From Fen-1258 sp041658245 (GTDB taxonomy: Bacteria > Bacteroidota > Ignavibacteria > Ignavibacteriales > Melioribacteraceae): a DNA stretch of 64,000 nucleotides. The position numbers were made by a program, and so were the translations under genes. Position 1 is the first letter of the stretch. Each line of letters starts with the position of its first letter. This document shows, piece by piece, positions 45,237 through 53,002 of this stretch. The DNA is taken from the NCBI GenBank assembly GCA_041658245.1, contig JBBAAM010000010.1, positions 1 to 64,000 of the forward strand, given 5' to 3'. The notes below the pieces were generated by a model. The model was given only the letters and a program-made list of their open reading frames with translations, had not been told where the DNA came from and ran no database searches.

Positions 45237-45722
45237 TTATGATTTTTCTTTCCTGGGCGCCCATTCTTTTAAGAAATTCATAATCTTTTCCGCATCATAA
45301 GATTTTTCTTCTTCTAACTCGCCAGTATTTTTAGAGAACAACAACGTTCCCTCCTTTTCTAAAATAAATATGTGAGGATAGCCGGCAACTTTGGGATATT
45401 GTACAAGAAATTTTTCGTTCTTGTTTTCCAGACTCCAATTTACTTTGAGCACCACAAAATTATCATGCATAAAATTCTTGAGTTCCGGGTGTGCATCTAA
45501 AAATCCGTCTAACCGATGACACCAAATGCACCATTCCCCTCCAACGTCAAGCAAAATTCTTTTATTAGTTTTTTGTGCATCCACAACAACTTCTTTTAAG
45601 TCTTTGAATGGATCTCTTGCCGGATCGAATTTTGGGGTTGTACTTTCTGATTTATCTTGAGCTATTAAATTTGTTGTAAGAATAACAATTAACGCAAGAA
45701 CAATAAATGATATTCTCTTCAT
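45237..45722 (-). CDS. Secreted thioredoxin-fold protein (WCIWCH)
   Basis: A 161-residue exported protein: signal peptide MKRISFIVLALIVILTTNLI, then a thioredoxin fold with the redox pair in EWCIWCHR (C65 and C68), followed by VVLKVNWSLENK and the conserved cis-Pro region GYPHIFIL. The WCxWCH form is that of the thioredoxin_7/DUF255-like group rather than classical thioredoxin. It probably reduces or oxidises periplasmic proteins. A decayed tail of a paralogue lies at 41892-41969, and a larger protein with a CHWCH motif is encoded at 46326-48419. Confidence 0.82.
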   Translation of the reverse strand: MKRISFIVLALIVILTTNLIAQDKSESTTPKFDPARDPFKDLKEVVVDAQKTNKRILLDVGGEWCIWCHRLDGFLDAHPELKNFMHDNFVVLKVNWSLENKNEKFLVQYPKVAGYPHIFILEKEGTLLFSKNTGELEEEKSYDAEKIMNFLKEWAPRKEKS

Positions 45723-45804
45723 ATTCTCCTCTAATTTCTTAATCTAAAATTAATTTGAACATTATTATTGTTAAGTTGGTTATAATAAAAATAATGTTAT
45801 TTTA

Positions 45805-45911
45805 ATTAAGGGTAGTTCCAAAAACTATCTTTTGTAAAAATTTAACGCAGAGAACGCAAAGAATACGCAAAGTCCGCAGAGAATATTGAAGTTTTTAGAA
45901 CCACCCTTAAT
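45805..45911. repeat. MITE-like inverted-repeat element
   Basis: A 22-bp arm at 45805-45826 (ATTAAGGGTAGTTCC...) matches the reverse complement of 45890-45911 at 20 of 22 positions. The 63-bp centre holds the short direct repeats AACGCAGAGAACGCAAAGAA and similar. No ORF. It fills most of the 278-bp gap before the small membrane protein gene. Non-autonomous transposon is the likely nature, but a stable RNA hairpin is also possible. Confidence 0.55.
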
Positions 45912-46000
45912 AGAAACATGCTGTACAAATCATCAATCACAACTTTATTGTTGATATTTTTTTGTTTAGATTAATTTTGTAGAACATCATCGAGGTTTAT

Positions 46001-46285
46001 ATGTCGTTATTTGGATTTCTTTTTCTTCTGCTGATTGCTTCCATATGCGGGGCAATCGGTCAAAGTCTTGCCGGATATTCGTTAGGCGGATGTTTCGTTT
46101 CAATAATTGTTGGATTTATCGGTGCATGGCTCGGCCCTTTAATTGCTAAAGAACTTGAATTACCAATGTTCTACACAATTAATATTCAAGGAAGGGATTT
46201 CCCGGTTGTTTGGTCAATAATTGGTTCAGCATTGTTTGCTCTTGTTGTCGGTTCAATTTCAAGAGGACGCAAACAGCATTCATAG
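46001..46285 (+). CDS. GlsB/YeaQ/YmgE-family small membrane protein
   Basis: A 94-residue inner-membrane protein with three hydrophobic segments. The glycine-rich helices (FLLLIASICGAIGQSLAGYSLGGCFVSIIVGFIGAWLG) and closing WSIIGSALFALVVGSI pattern are those of the transglycosylase-associated/stress-response family, with an unusual 20-residue extramembrane loop (MFYTINIQGRDFPVVW). RBS GAGG is present. Function in this family is poorly defined, with links to stress responses. Confidence 0.75.
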   Translation: MSLFGFLFLLLIASICGAIGQSLAGYSLGGCFVSIIVGFIGAWLGPLIAKELELPMFYTINIQGRDFPVVWSIIGSALFALVVGSISRGRKQHS

Positions 46286-46325
46286 TTATTTATTATTAAT
46301 AAGATCATCTTGAAAGTTTTATTTA

Positions 46326-48419
46326 ATGATATCACTAAATAAAAGCCCTAACCGTCTTATCAACGAAAAAAGTCCCTACCTATTACAACATGCACACAAT
46401 CCTGTTGATTGGTTCCCCTGGAGTGAAGAAGCGTTTGATAAAGCCCGCAGAGAAAACAAGCCGATATTTTTATCAATCGGTTATTCCACTTGCCATTGGT
46501 GTCATGTGATGGAACACGAATCATTTGAAGATATTGAAACTGCAGTATTAATGAACAAAGTTTTTATTTCTATTAAAGTGGATCGAGAAGAACGGCCCGA
46601 TATTGATAACATTTACATGACCGTTTGTCAAATGATGACCGGAAGCGGCGGTTGGCCTCTCTCTATTGTAATGACTCCGGACAAAAAACCATTTTTCAGC
46701 GGAACGTATTTTCCTAAAGAAAGCAGATACGGCAGAATTGGCTTCAAAGAATTAATAAATAATATTAATGAATCATGGTTAAATAAAAGAATTGAAATTG
46801 AAACCAGCGCTGATGAGCTTACAAATTATCTTCAAAACATTAATAACTCCGCCGGTGTATCGGTAAAATTAAATCCTGATATTCTCAACATAGCATATAA
46901 TAATTTTGAAAAACGATTTGATCCTGTTAACGGCGGATTCGGGAGTTCGCCTAAATTTCCTTCTCCTCATAATTTAATGTTCCTGCTTCGTTACTGGAAA
47001 AGAACCGGTGATAATAAAGCATTGGAGATCGTTACAAAAACTCTTACTGAAATGCGTAAGGGTGGAATTTTTGATCATCTCGGTTTTGGTTTTCATAGAT
47101 ATTCAACCGATAGCAATTGGCTTGTTCCCCACTTTGAAAAAATGCTTTACGATCAAGCACTTCTGATAATGGCATATACCGAAGTTTATCAAGCGACACA
47201 AAATATTGATTTCAAAAAGACGGCAGAGGAAATCATTCATTATATATTACGTGATATGATCTCTCCGGAAGGAGGATTCTACTCTGCTGAGGATGCCGAT
47301 AGTGAGGGTGTGGAAGGTAAATTTTATTTATGGACTGAAGAAGAGTTGTTCAAACTACTTGGGCAGGATGATGCAAATCTTGTCTTCAAAGTTTTCAATA
47401 CTAATCCTCAGGGGAATTTTCAAGATGAGGCAGCAGGTAAATCTTCCGGTGAAAATATTTTACATCTATCTAAATCATTAGATGAAATAGCAACAAATCT
47501 TGACATAGATAAAAACAGTTTTATTCAGAAATTAGAATCCATCCGTCATAAATTATTTAATGAAAGAGAAAAGAGAGCTCGTCCATACAAAGACGATAAA
47601 ATATTAACAGACTGGAACGGATTAATGATTGCGGCACTTGCAAGAGCCGGAAGTATTTTTGACAATAACAATTATATCGCAGCGGCAGAAGAAAGTTATT
47701 CTTTTATTGAAAAATATTTGACGAACAAAGACGGTAAATTATTACACAGATATCGGGATGGTGACGCCAATATTACCGGTAATCTTGATGATTATGCTTT
47801 TATGATTTGGGGGATGATTGAATTGTACGAAGCGACTTTCAAAGCAAGTTATATAATTAAAGCAGTTGAGCTAACCGACACTGTTCTAAAACATTTTTGG
47901 GAAGAATCGAACGGAGGATTTTTCTTTACTCCGGATTTCGGCGAAAAGCTTTTAGTGCGGACTAAAGAAATTTATGACGGCGCTATTCCTTCCGGTAATT
48001 CAGTTATGTTTTATAATTTGATCCGCATTGCAAGAGTAACGTCAGTTTCTATTTATGAAGTTTATGCAAATAACCTATTGGATTATTTCTCAGACTCTGT
48101 TCAGAAAGCCCCTTCAAGCACATCACTTTTCCTTTCTGCTTATGAATTTATGATTGGTCCGAGTTACGAGATCATTATAGCCGGTAATAGAAAAGATCCC
48201 GAGACACAAAATATTATCAATTCAATTAGACAAAAGTTTATTCCCAATAAGGTATTATTGCTAAAAGATTCAACAGACTTAGATTATTCTCTGCCATATT
48301 TAAATTCTTACATCCAGATTAATTCAAAACCGACTATTTATATCTGCAAAAACTTTATTTGTAATTTACCAACAACTAATCTTAACGAAGCGCTTCTATT
48401 ACTGGAAATCTCTAAGTGA
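46326..48419 (+). CDS. yyaL: Thioredoxin-domain protein of the YyaL/SSP411 (DUF255) family
   Basis: A 697-residue cytoplasmic protein. The N-terminal thioredoxin-like domain has NRLINEKSPYLLQHAHNPVDW and STCHWCHVMEHESFE, with C56 and C59 as the likely redox pair, then KVDREERPDIDNIYM. The rest resembles an alpha/alpha-barrel of the N-acylglucosamine 2-epimerase/cellobiose epimerase type (HLGFGFHRYSTDSNWLVPHFEKMLYDQALL, KILTDWNGLMIAALA). The true reaction of the family is not established. It starts 40 bases after the small membrane protein gene. Confidence 0.9.
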   Translation: MISLNKSPNRLINEKSPYLLQHAHNPVDWFPWSEEAFDKARRENKPIFLSIGYSTCHWCHVMEHESFEDIETAVLMNKVFISIKVDREERPDIDNIYMTVCQMMTGSGGWPLSIVMTPDKKPFFSGTYFPKESRYGRIGFKELINNINESWLNKRIEIETSADELTNYLQNINNSAGVSVKLNPDILNIAYNNFEKRFDPVNGGFGSSPKFPSPHNLMFLLRYWKRTGDNKALEIVTKTLTEMRKGGIFDHLGFGFHRYSTDSNWLVPHFEKMLYDQALLIMAYTEVYQATQNIDFKKTAEEIIHYILRDMISPEGGFYSAEDADSEGVEGKFYLWTEEELFKLLGQDDANLVFKVFNTNPQGNFQDEAAGKSSGENILHLSKSLDEIATNLDIDKNSFIQKLESIRHKLFNEREKRARPYKDDKILTDWNGLMIAALARAGSIFDNNNYIAAAEESYSFIEKYLTNKDGKLLHRYRDGDANITGNLDDYAFMIWGMIELYEATFKASYIIKAVELTDTVLKHFWEESNGGFFFTPDFGEKLLVRTKEIYDGAIPSGNSVMFYNLIRIARVTSVSIYEVYANNLLDYFSDSVQKAPSSTSLFLSAYEFMIGPSYEIIIAGNRKDPETQNIINSIRQKFIPNKVLLLKDSTDLDYSLPYLNSYIQINSKPTIYICKNFICNLPTTNLNEALLLLEISK

Positions 48420-48533
48420 ATCCTCTGTTGTTCTCTGCGTAATATTTTACGCTTAGTAATAGGCCATCCTTTGATTCGAACAATTTTATAAATATTTTCA
48501 ACACAAAATAATTCTACATTAACTGAGATTAAT

Positions 48534-49964
48534 ATGAAACTGCAAAAAAATTTATTTCTTATTTCTGTATTCTTATTTCTAAGCGTTCCCATTTACGCGC
48601 AAATCAAAAAAGAAGAACTGATGAAGACAGTTGAGTTCCTTGCAAGCAAAGAACTTGCGGGAAGACTTCCCGGCAGTGACGGCTACACCAAAGCGGCTAA
48701 TTTCATGGCGGGAGAATTATCTAAATTAAAAATAAAACCGGGTGGCAATGATAACTATTTTCAAAAATTAAAAGTTGAATACAATGAAATATTAGCTCCC
48801 GAACATTTTTCTGTTATTAAAGATGGAAAGACGATCAATTATAAAATTGGTGATGATTATGCCTATCGCGGATTTACCGGTGCCGGTAATTTTACAGCTC
48901 CGGTTGTTTTCTGCGGATATGGTTTATCTCAGTCTGAATTAGGTTATGATGATTACTCCGGAATAGATGTTAAAGGAAAAGTTGTTCTCGCATTTAAGTA
49001 CAATCCAAAATGGAACATTGACGGAAAAAATTTTATAAACGGAAATCCGCGTGAGAAAGCTATTGTTGCGGCTAATCATGGTGCTATTGGAATATTATTC
49101 GTTTCCTTTCCAAACGATGCGGAACCGCAGAGACCAATTGGAAGCGTTATACACGGCGAAGGTGAACAAATGATAAACTTCCCGGAAACACATATTGATC
49201 TGCCTGTTGCAGATGAAATACTTAGCGGAAGTAGACATACATTAAAAGATCTGCAGACATTAATTGATTCAACAAAAAAACCATATTCGATACAGCTCGT
49301 TTCGAAAGTTGATATTGAAGTACACACTAAATATGAAAAAGAAAAAGAAGTAGTAAATGTTGTTGGAATGATCGAAGGAAGAGATCCCGATCTAAAGAAT
49401 GAGTATTTGATCATCGGTGCGCATCTTGATCATGTTGGCAGTCAAGCGGGTAAAATTTATTTCCCGGGTGCTAACGATAACGCATCAGGTTCTGCTGCTT
49501 TACTTCAAATTGCACGTGAATTTTCCAGAACTAAAGAAAAACCGAAGCGTTCAATTATTTTTGTCTTTTTCGCCGGTGAAGAACAGGGATTGTACGGTTC
49601 AAAATATTTTTCGGATAATATGAAATTCTCAAAAGAAAAAGTTAAAGCAATGATAAATCTTGATTGTATCGGTTATGGCGATAGTATTCAAATCGGCGGA
49701 GGTGAAAGTGCGCCAACTTTCTGGAATATTGCTAAACAGATTGATAACGGGAATGATAAACTTTTAGTAACAAGAACCTGGAAAGGCGGTGGTGCAGATG
49801 CAGAACCATTCTACGAAAAGGGAATACAAACTTTATACTTTGTTACAACAAACAGTTACAAACATCTTCACATGCTTTCCGATAAACCCGAAACACTAAA
49901 TCAAAATCTATTCGAAGCAATTACAAAATTAGCATTTATGACAATTGCATATATTGCTGAATAA
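48534..49964 (+). CDS. Secreted M28-family zinc aminopeptidase with PA-type insert
   Basis: A 476-residue exported peptidase. Signal peptide to about residue 22, a PA-like domain (VFCGYGLSQSELGYDDYSGIDVKGKVVLAF) and an M28 catalytic domain with the zinc ligands in HLDHVG (H297), ANDNASG, FAGEEQGLYGS, NLDCIGYGD and the late HLHMLSDKPE histidine. It removes N-terminal residues from peptides outside the cytoplasm or in the periplasm. No T9SS tail is visible. A copy of its last 20 codons survives as a remnant at 56938-57000. Confidence 0.9.
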   Translation: MKLQKNLFLISVFLFLSVPIYAQIKKEELMKTVEFLASKELAGRLPGSDGYTKAANFMAGELSKLKIKPGGNDNYFQKLKVEYNEILAPEHFSVIKDGKTINYKIGDDYAYRGFTGAGNFTAPVVFCGYGLSQSELGYDDYSGIDVKGKVVLAFKYNPKWNIDGKNFINGNPREKAIVAANHGAIGILFVSFPNDAEPQRPIGSVIHGEGEQMINFPETHIDLPVADEILSGSRHTLKDLQTLIDSTKKPYSIQLVSKVDIEVHTKYEKEKEVVNVVGMIEGRDPDLKNEYLIIGAHLDHVGSQAGKIYFPGANDNASGSAALLQIAREFSRTKEKPKRSIIFVFFAGEEQGLYGSKYFSDNMKFSKEKVKAMINLDCIGYGDSIQIGGGESAPTFWNIAKQIDNGNDKLLVTRTWKGGGADAEPFYEKGIQTLYFVTTNSYKHLHMLSDKPETLNQNLFEAITKLAFMTIAYIAE

Positions 49965-49971
49965 TGTATCT

Positions 49972-50040
49972 GTAGGGAACGCAAACTTTGCGTTCCTAAA
50001 TAAAACATGATGAAAGGATGCAAAATTTGCATCCCCTACG
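49972..50040. repeat. REP family A palindromes, copies 1 and 2
   Basis: Two palindromes of the type GTAGGGAACGCAAA-TTTGCGTTCCTA (49972-49998) and GGATGCAAAATTTGCATCC-CCTAC (50015-50040) lie in the gap between the M28 gene and the transposase at 50079. Further copies are at 50331, 50591, 52858 and a variant at 59014. The arms alternate between AACGC and ATGC, with compensating changes on the other arm. Confidence 0.85.
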
Positions 50041-50078
50041 GATTGTAGCAATAATTAAATTATTGGGGGATTAATTTT

Positions 50079-50588
50079 ATGAAAGAGCGAAAGCGAAACA
50101 GACTTCAAGAATATGATTACTCTCAATCCGGATATTATTTCGTTACACTGTGCACTGATGATCATAAACCTTTTTTCGGTAAAATAATTAATGGGGAAAT
50201 GATACTAAATCAGTTTGGTTACATAATTAAAAATAATTGGATAAGAATTCAATCCCTTCACAAAAATATTGAATTGGATGAATTTGTAATTATGCCCAAT
50301 CATATTCATGGAATAATTATTATTAATGGTGTAGGGAATGCAAAATTTGCATTCCCTACGAATAGAACAAAGATGACTCTTTCCAAATTAATTCAACAAT
50401 TCAAAAGGGCATGTACAATTGAAATCAAAAATAAATTCAATTACCACATACCATTATGGCAACATTCGTTTTATGACCGAATAATTCGTAATGAAAATGA
50501 ACTATATCAAATCAGAAAATATATACTCCAAAATCCTTTGAAATGGGAAGTTGAAAATAATTCGATTGAAAATTTGGAATTGCATTAA
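50079..50588 (+). CDS. REP-associated tyrosine transposase (RAYT), carrying its own REP in frame
   Basis: A 169-residue HUH single-strand nuclease of the Y1 transposase superfamily. Motifs: SGYYFVTLCT strand, MPNHIHGIIII with H75 and H77, QHSFYDRIIRNENEL, and RKYILQNPLKW with likely nucleophile Y148. The RBS GGGGA precedes the start. It is flanked on both sides by family A palindromes, and one complete palindrome lies inside the gene at 50331-50359, encoding VGNAKFAFPT (residues 85-94) in the variable loop after the HUH strand without breaking the frame. RAYTs mobilise or maintain REP sequences; this link is known for the family, and here it is supported by position. Confidence 0.9.
   Translation: MKERKRNRLQEYDYSQSGYYFVTLCTDDHKPFFGKIINGEMILNQFGYIIKNNWIRIQSLHKNIELDEFVIMPNHIHGIIIINGVGNAKFAFPTNRTKMTLSKLIQQFKRACTIEIKNKFNYHIPLWQHSFYDRIIRNENELYQIRKYILQNPLKWEVENNSIENLELH
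50331..50359. repeat. REP family A palindrome inside the RAYT coding frame, copy 3
   Basis: GTAGGGAATGCAAA at 50331 pairs with TTTGCATTCCCTAC ending at 50359. It starts exactly at codon 85 of the transposase gene and keeps the frame open. Confidence 0.9.
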
Positions 50589-50590
50589 AT

Positions 50591-50619
50591 GTAGGGGACA
50601 CAAAATTTGCGTTCCCTAC
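50591..50619. repeat. REP family A palindrome, copy 4
   Basis: GTAGGGGACACAAA pairs with TTTGCGTTCCCTAC, with two weak pairs. It lies three bases beyond the RAYT stop, so the transposase gene is bracketed by family members. Confidence 0.85.
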
Positions 50620-50741
50620 GGTTGAATTATAATTTTTTTTTGAAACAATTCTGTAATATCATTTAACCTCTTTCTATATTCCCTCCCCTTTAGGTCAATG
50701 TAGTCAACTTAGGGAGTGAAGGAAGAAACATGATGAAAGAA

Positions 50742-50897
50742 ATAGAACACGGATTACACAGATGACGCTGATTAAACAAATTTACGCAGATTTAATCCGC
50801 GAAAATCCCTTTACCACGTGGAATAGCATTTGTGTTTTTGAAACAATTTGATCCTTAATTTATTCCACGGGGCGGGTCTGCGTCATCCGCGTTCTAT
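50742..50897. repeat. MITE-like nested inverted repeat
   Basis: The left arm ATAGAACACGGATTACACAG at 50742 matches the reverse complement of the right arm ending GCGTTCTAT at 50897, with a few changes. A second inverted pair lies within (CCACGTGGAATA near 50814 against TATTCCACGGGG near 50861). The centre has ACGCAGATTTAATCCGCG-type repeats common between genes in this bacterial group. No ORF. It lies in the 640-bp non-coding stretch after the RAYT. Confidence 0.55.
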
Positions 50898-50919
50898 AAA
50901 ATTTTAACCTGACAGCATT

Positions 50920-50966
50920 ACGACCCGATGGGTCGTCTCATATACAAAGAGACGTCCCTACGGGAC
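50920..50966. repeat. Short palindrome pair
   Basis: ACGACCCGATGGGTCGT (50920-50936) is a perfect hairpin with a three-base loop, followed by GTCCCTACGGGAC (50953-50965). These resemble intergenic REP units but no matching transposase is apparent. Confidence 0.5.
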
Positions 50967-51073
50967 TACTCTACAAAAAGATTACACCAACATAGCAACA
51001 CCAGAAACATTCGGAATGGCAACAGATTCTTCCCGGCAAATGCGGAAAAGAAATAAATGTGATTAATGTATGC

Positions 51074-51218
51074 AGAGACCTCTGAATTATTGTATGACTG
51101 TCACTCTGAACACATTCACTTCGTTCAGTGTAAACTCCGTGAAGAGTCTCTTTACGTTCTAAAATTGAGATGTTTCACTTCGTTCAACATGACAATTGTT
51201 AATTTTTCAGAAGTCTCT
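51074..51218. repeat. Inverted-repeat element containing dispersed repeat copy 2
   Basis: AGAGACCTCTGAA at 51074-51086 matches the reverse complement of 51206-51218 at 12 of 13 positions. Inside, 51099-51150 repeats the TCACTC...CGTTCAGTGTAAACTCCGTGAAGAGT sequence also seen at 4273-4325. It lies just beyond the BrnA-like gene. Confidence 0.55.
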
Positions 51219-51227
51219 ATGCAGTAT

Positions 51228-51461
51228 CTACGAAGAATAATGCGAGGAGTAAGTATCAAGTAAATTCCTGATCACTTTTTGATATTGGCTGCCGTGTTTC
51301 TTCGCAATTGATTTGAAAAATTCCACGCTAGACTTACTTAGGTTCAGCGTAATCTTAGTGGTGTCTTCCTTTAAAACTAATTCTTCGGGTTTTGGTAAAA
51401 AATCCTTAAGGATTTCAACTTTGCCAATCTTTTCATTCGTGTATTTTATTTTCTTTTTCAT
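51228..51461 (-). CDS. brnA: BrnA-like antitoxin (ribbon-helix-helix)
   Basis: A 77-residue protein starting MKKKIKYTNEKIGKVEIL with the C-terminal DNA-binding part KITLNLSKSSVEFFKSIAKKHG and YQKVIRNLLDTY, which fits the BrnA/CopG ribbon-helix-helix pattern. The start at 51461 overlaps the end of the upstream BrnT-like frame, the usual toxin-then-antitoxin order of BrnT/BrnA. Because the toxin frame is cut short, this is probably an orphan antitoxin. Longer starts read through the toxin sequence and are rejected. Confidence 0.65.
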   Translation of the reverse strand: MKKKIKYTNEKIGKVEILKDFLPKPEELVLKEDTTKITLNLSKSSVEFFKSIAKKHGSQYQKVIRNLLDTYSSHYSS

Positions 51462-51615
51462 ATATCTGTTTTCCCTTCCGCCAAAATCCGGCGCCAATAA
51501 TTCTGATTCTATTATTTCGGAAGGTGAATCTAACCGTCATAATGCCTTCATTCACTTTACCGAAACAATAATATCTATTTTCTGTTGAGCTGTGCTCGAT
51601 ATCCTTTGTAGCTGT
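51433..51615 (-). pseudogene. brnT: Truncated BrnT-like toxin
   Basis: The minus-strand frame ending at 51433 encodes IEHSSTENRYYCFGKVNEG, then MTVRFTFRNNRIRIIGAGFW and RKGKQIYEKENKIHE. This matches the C-terminal half of BrnT RNase toxins (E-RY-ALG..., V-FT-R---IRII-A---RK--E-Y-). A TAG at 51618-51616 precedes it and no start codon or BrnT N-terminal half (the WD--K---N--KHG region) is found in any frame upstream. The toxin is therefore 5'-truncated and presumably inactive. Confidence 0.65.
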
Positions 51616-51664
51616 CTATTCACATACAAAGTCACCTTACTCAGTCTTTGTTTATACAAGCGTT

Positions 51665-51733
51665 CTTAATCCTAATCATACTCATAATCTTGACCTTTTT
51701 GAGGGTTAACGGCGGATTAAGATTAGGATTAAG
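51665..51733. repeat. Perfect 13-bp inverted repeat
   Basis: CTTAATCCTAATC (51665-51677) and GATTAGGATTAAG (51721-51733) with a 43-base loop that itself has partly complementary ATCTTGACC and GATCAAGACC. It is in the 585-bp stretch between the BrnT remnant and the HTH gene. Confidence 0.5.
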
Positions 51734-51794
51734 AGCAAGATCAAGACCGTTCATATTTTTTACGTAACATGATATATAAAGGTACATACTTTAA

Positions 51795-51893
51795 TATGGT
51801 TTTTCAAAAGCAGATGATGCAGTTAAAAAGGTTGAAGCCGAGCCAAAGAAGAAAACCTCTGGGAAGATGCCCGGATTGGACCTCTCGCATTAA
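51795..51893 (+). pseudogene. Possible 3'-end remnant of an unidentified gene
   Basis: A 32-codon open tail reads YGFSKADDAVKKVEAEPKKK, then TSGKMPGLDLSH and stop, with natural Lys/Glu-rich composition. It begins directly after an in-frame stop and has no start or RBS. A terminator follows at once, as after a real gene end. I do not recognise the parent protein. The overlapping 73-residue frame from 51769 runs through the terminator and is not favoured. Confidence 0.35.
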
Positions 51894-51946
51894 AAGCCCA
51901 TCCCTACCCATCCCACATAGTGGCTATGCCAAAGGGAAGGGCTTTT
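51892..51946 (+). terminator. Intrinsic terminator-like hairpin
   Basis: AAAAGCCCATCCCT (51892-51905) pairs with AGGGAAGGGCTTTT (51933-51946) at 13 of 14 positions, ending in a TTTTTT run. It follows the orphan gene tail that stops at 51893. From here to 52199 I see nothing beyond AT-rich sequence. Confidence 0.6.
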
Positions 51947-52199
51947 TTAAAGCTCGGTCGAGGTATTTAATCCTCGGCCTTCGTTATTAAAAACTTTACC
52001 GTTTTATGAGATTTTTTCGACAAAAGGAACAATCATTCTCATAATTATTTTATTAAGAAAAAATGCTTGATAATTAGTGAATTTTATAACATTTATGTAT
52101 TTGAATTTGTTAATTTTCTTTACCGTTTGCAGAAAAAACTTTACCATTTATTTACCATAGCTAACAACAACTATTATAACTTAACCAATTGATGACAAT

Positions 52200-52598
52200 A
52201 TGTATAATGCAGCCGCACATAAAAAATTTTTAGAACTAAGAGCAGCAGGTTTATCCTTTAATAAAATAGTAGGCGAATTAGGGATAAGTAAACCAACTTT
52301 AATAAAATGGGGACAGAAATATGATGAAGAAATAAGAGCTTTAAAAGCAAAAGAGCTTCTTACAGAATTTACTGAAAATGTATTACGGGAAAAAGAAAGA
52401 ATAATATTAAATGCTGAGTGGATATTAAGAATTGAAAGAGGAATGGTTAATGTCGAAAATAAGGGGACTGCTCAAAACAAAATACTTAATAAATTTGAAA
52501 TGTTATTAGGTAAAGAGATAGATTTTATAAACCTAAGGTTTCATAAAAACGGGAATCTTAATGAAATTGTTTTTGGATTAGTAAAAAAGAAAAAATAA
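52200..52598 (+). CDS. Helix-turn-helix protein, unknown function
   Basis: A 132-residue protein. The N-terminal FLELRAAGLSFNKIVGELGI and SKPTLIKWGQKY segment is a Trp-type/homeodomain-like helix-turn-helix of the kind found in recombinases, transposases and phage small terminases. The rest is charged and helical (KAKELLTEFTENVLREKERI, LGKEIDFINLRFHKNGN). No catalytic domain is present. It lies alone in a repeat-rich region, consistent with a mobile-element remnant or an independent regulator. I do not recognise the family further. Confidence 0.55.
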   Translation: MYNAAAHKKFLELRAAGLSFNKIVGELGISKPTLIKWGQKYDEEIRALKAKELLTEFTENVLREKERIILNAEWILRIERGMVNVENKGTAQNKILNKFEMLLGKEIDFINLRFHKNGNLNEIVFGLVKKKK

Positions 52599-52611
52599 AA
52601 GCCCATCCCAT

Positions 52612-52792
52612 CCCGCCAAAAAAAACGGCGGGCAAGCCCCACCCTTCCCAATTTACCCGCCTTTGGCGCGAGGGAGAGTTTTTCGAAATAATACTTTTAT
52701 TATCATACAACCTCTTTAGCTCGAGGATTAATCTTTTTGGGCTAAAGCCCGAATAACTTTGGTTGATGTGGCCCCCGACATAAATGTCGGGG
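52612..52792. repeat. GC-rich palindrome cluster (REP-like family D)
   Basis: In the 404-bp gap after the HTH gene lie CCCGCC...GGCGGG (52612-52632), GGGCTAAAGCCC (52739-52750) and CCCCGACATAAATGTCGGGG (52773-52792). The GGGCTAAAGCCC plus CCCCGA...TCGGGG pair resembles REPIN-like units found in other Bacteroidota-type genomes. No matching transposase is identified in this window. Confidence 0.6.
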
Positions 52793-52857
52793 TTACTAAA
52801 AAGTACAAGTTGCGTAACATGAGGGAACACAGGGTGAAGTCTGAATCATATAATCCT

Positions 52858-52886
52858 GTAGGGGATGCAAAGTTTGCATCCCCTAC
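52858..52886. repeat. REP family A palindrome, copy 5
   Basis: GTAGGGGATGCAAA pairs with TTTGCATCCCCTAC, 14-bp arms around one base. This is the cleanest copy, 2.3 kb from the RAYT gene. Confidence 0.88.
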
Positions 52887-52930
52887 AACAAACATTATGT
52901 GGGGAGGAAAGGAGGGGCTGCTGTTTAAAA

Positions 52931-52960
52931 CAAAAAACCCCCGCATAGCGAGGGTCTTTT
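52931..52960 (-). terminator. Intrinsic terminator of the InlB-repeat protein gene
   Basis: On the minus strand, ACCCTCGC-TAT-GCGGGGGT is followed by TTTTTTG. About 45 bases around it (AAAAAACCCCCGCATAGCG, then AGGGTCTTTTGCAAAGCT) recur almost exactly at 58957-58996, behind another T9SS cargo gene. Confidence 0.8.
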
Positions 52961-53002
52961 GCAAAGCTAAAAGCTAATAGCTTAAAGCTAAAAGCTGTTT
53001 AC

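Noticed and set aside
51769..51990. 73-codon plus-strand frame
   Set aside because: It runs straight through a terminator hairpin and disagrees with the overlapping, more natural coding tail ending at 51893.
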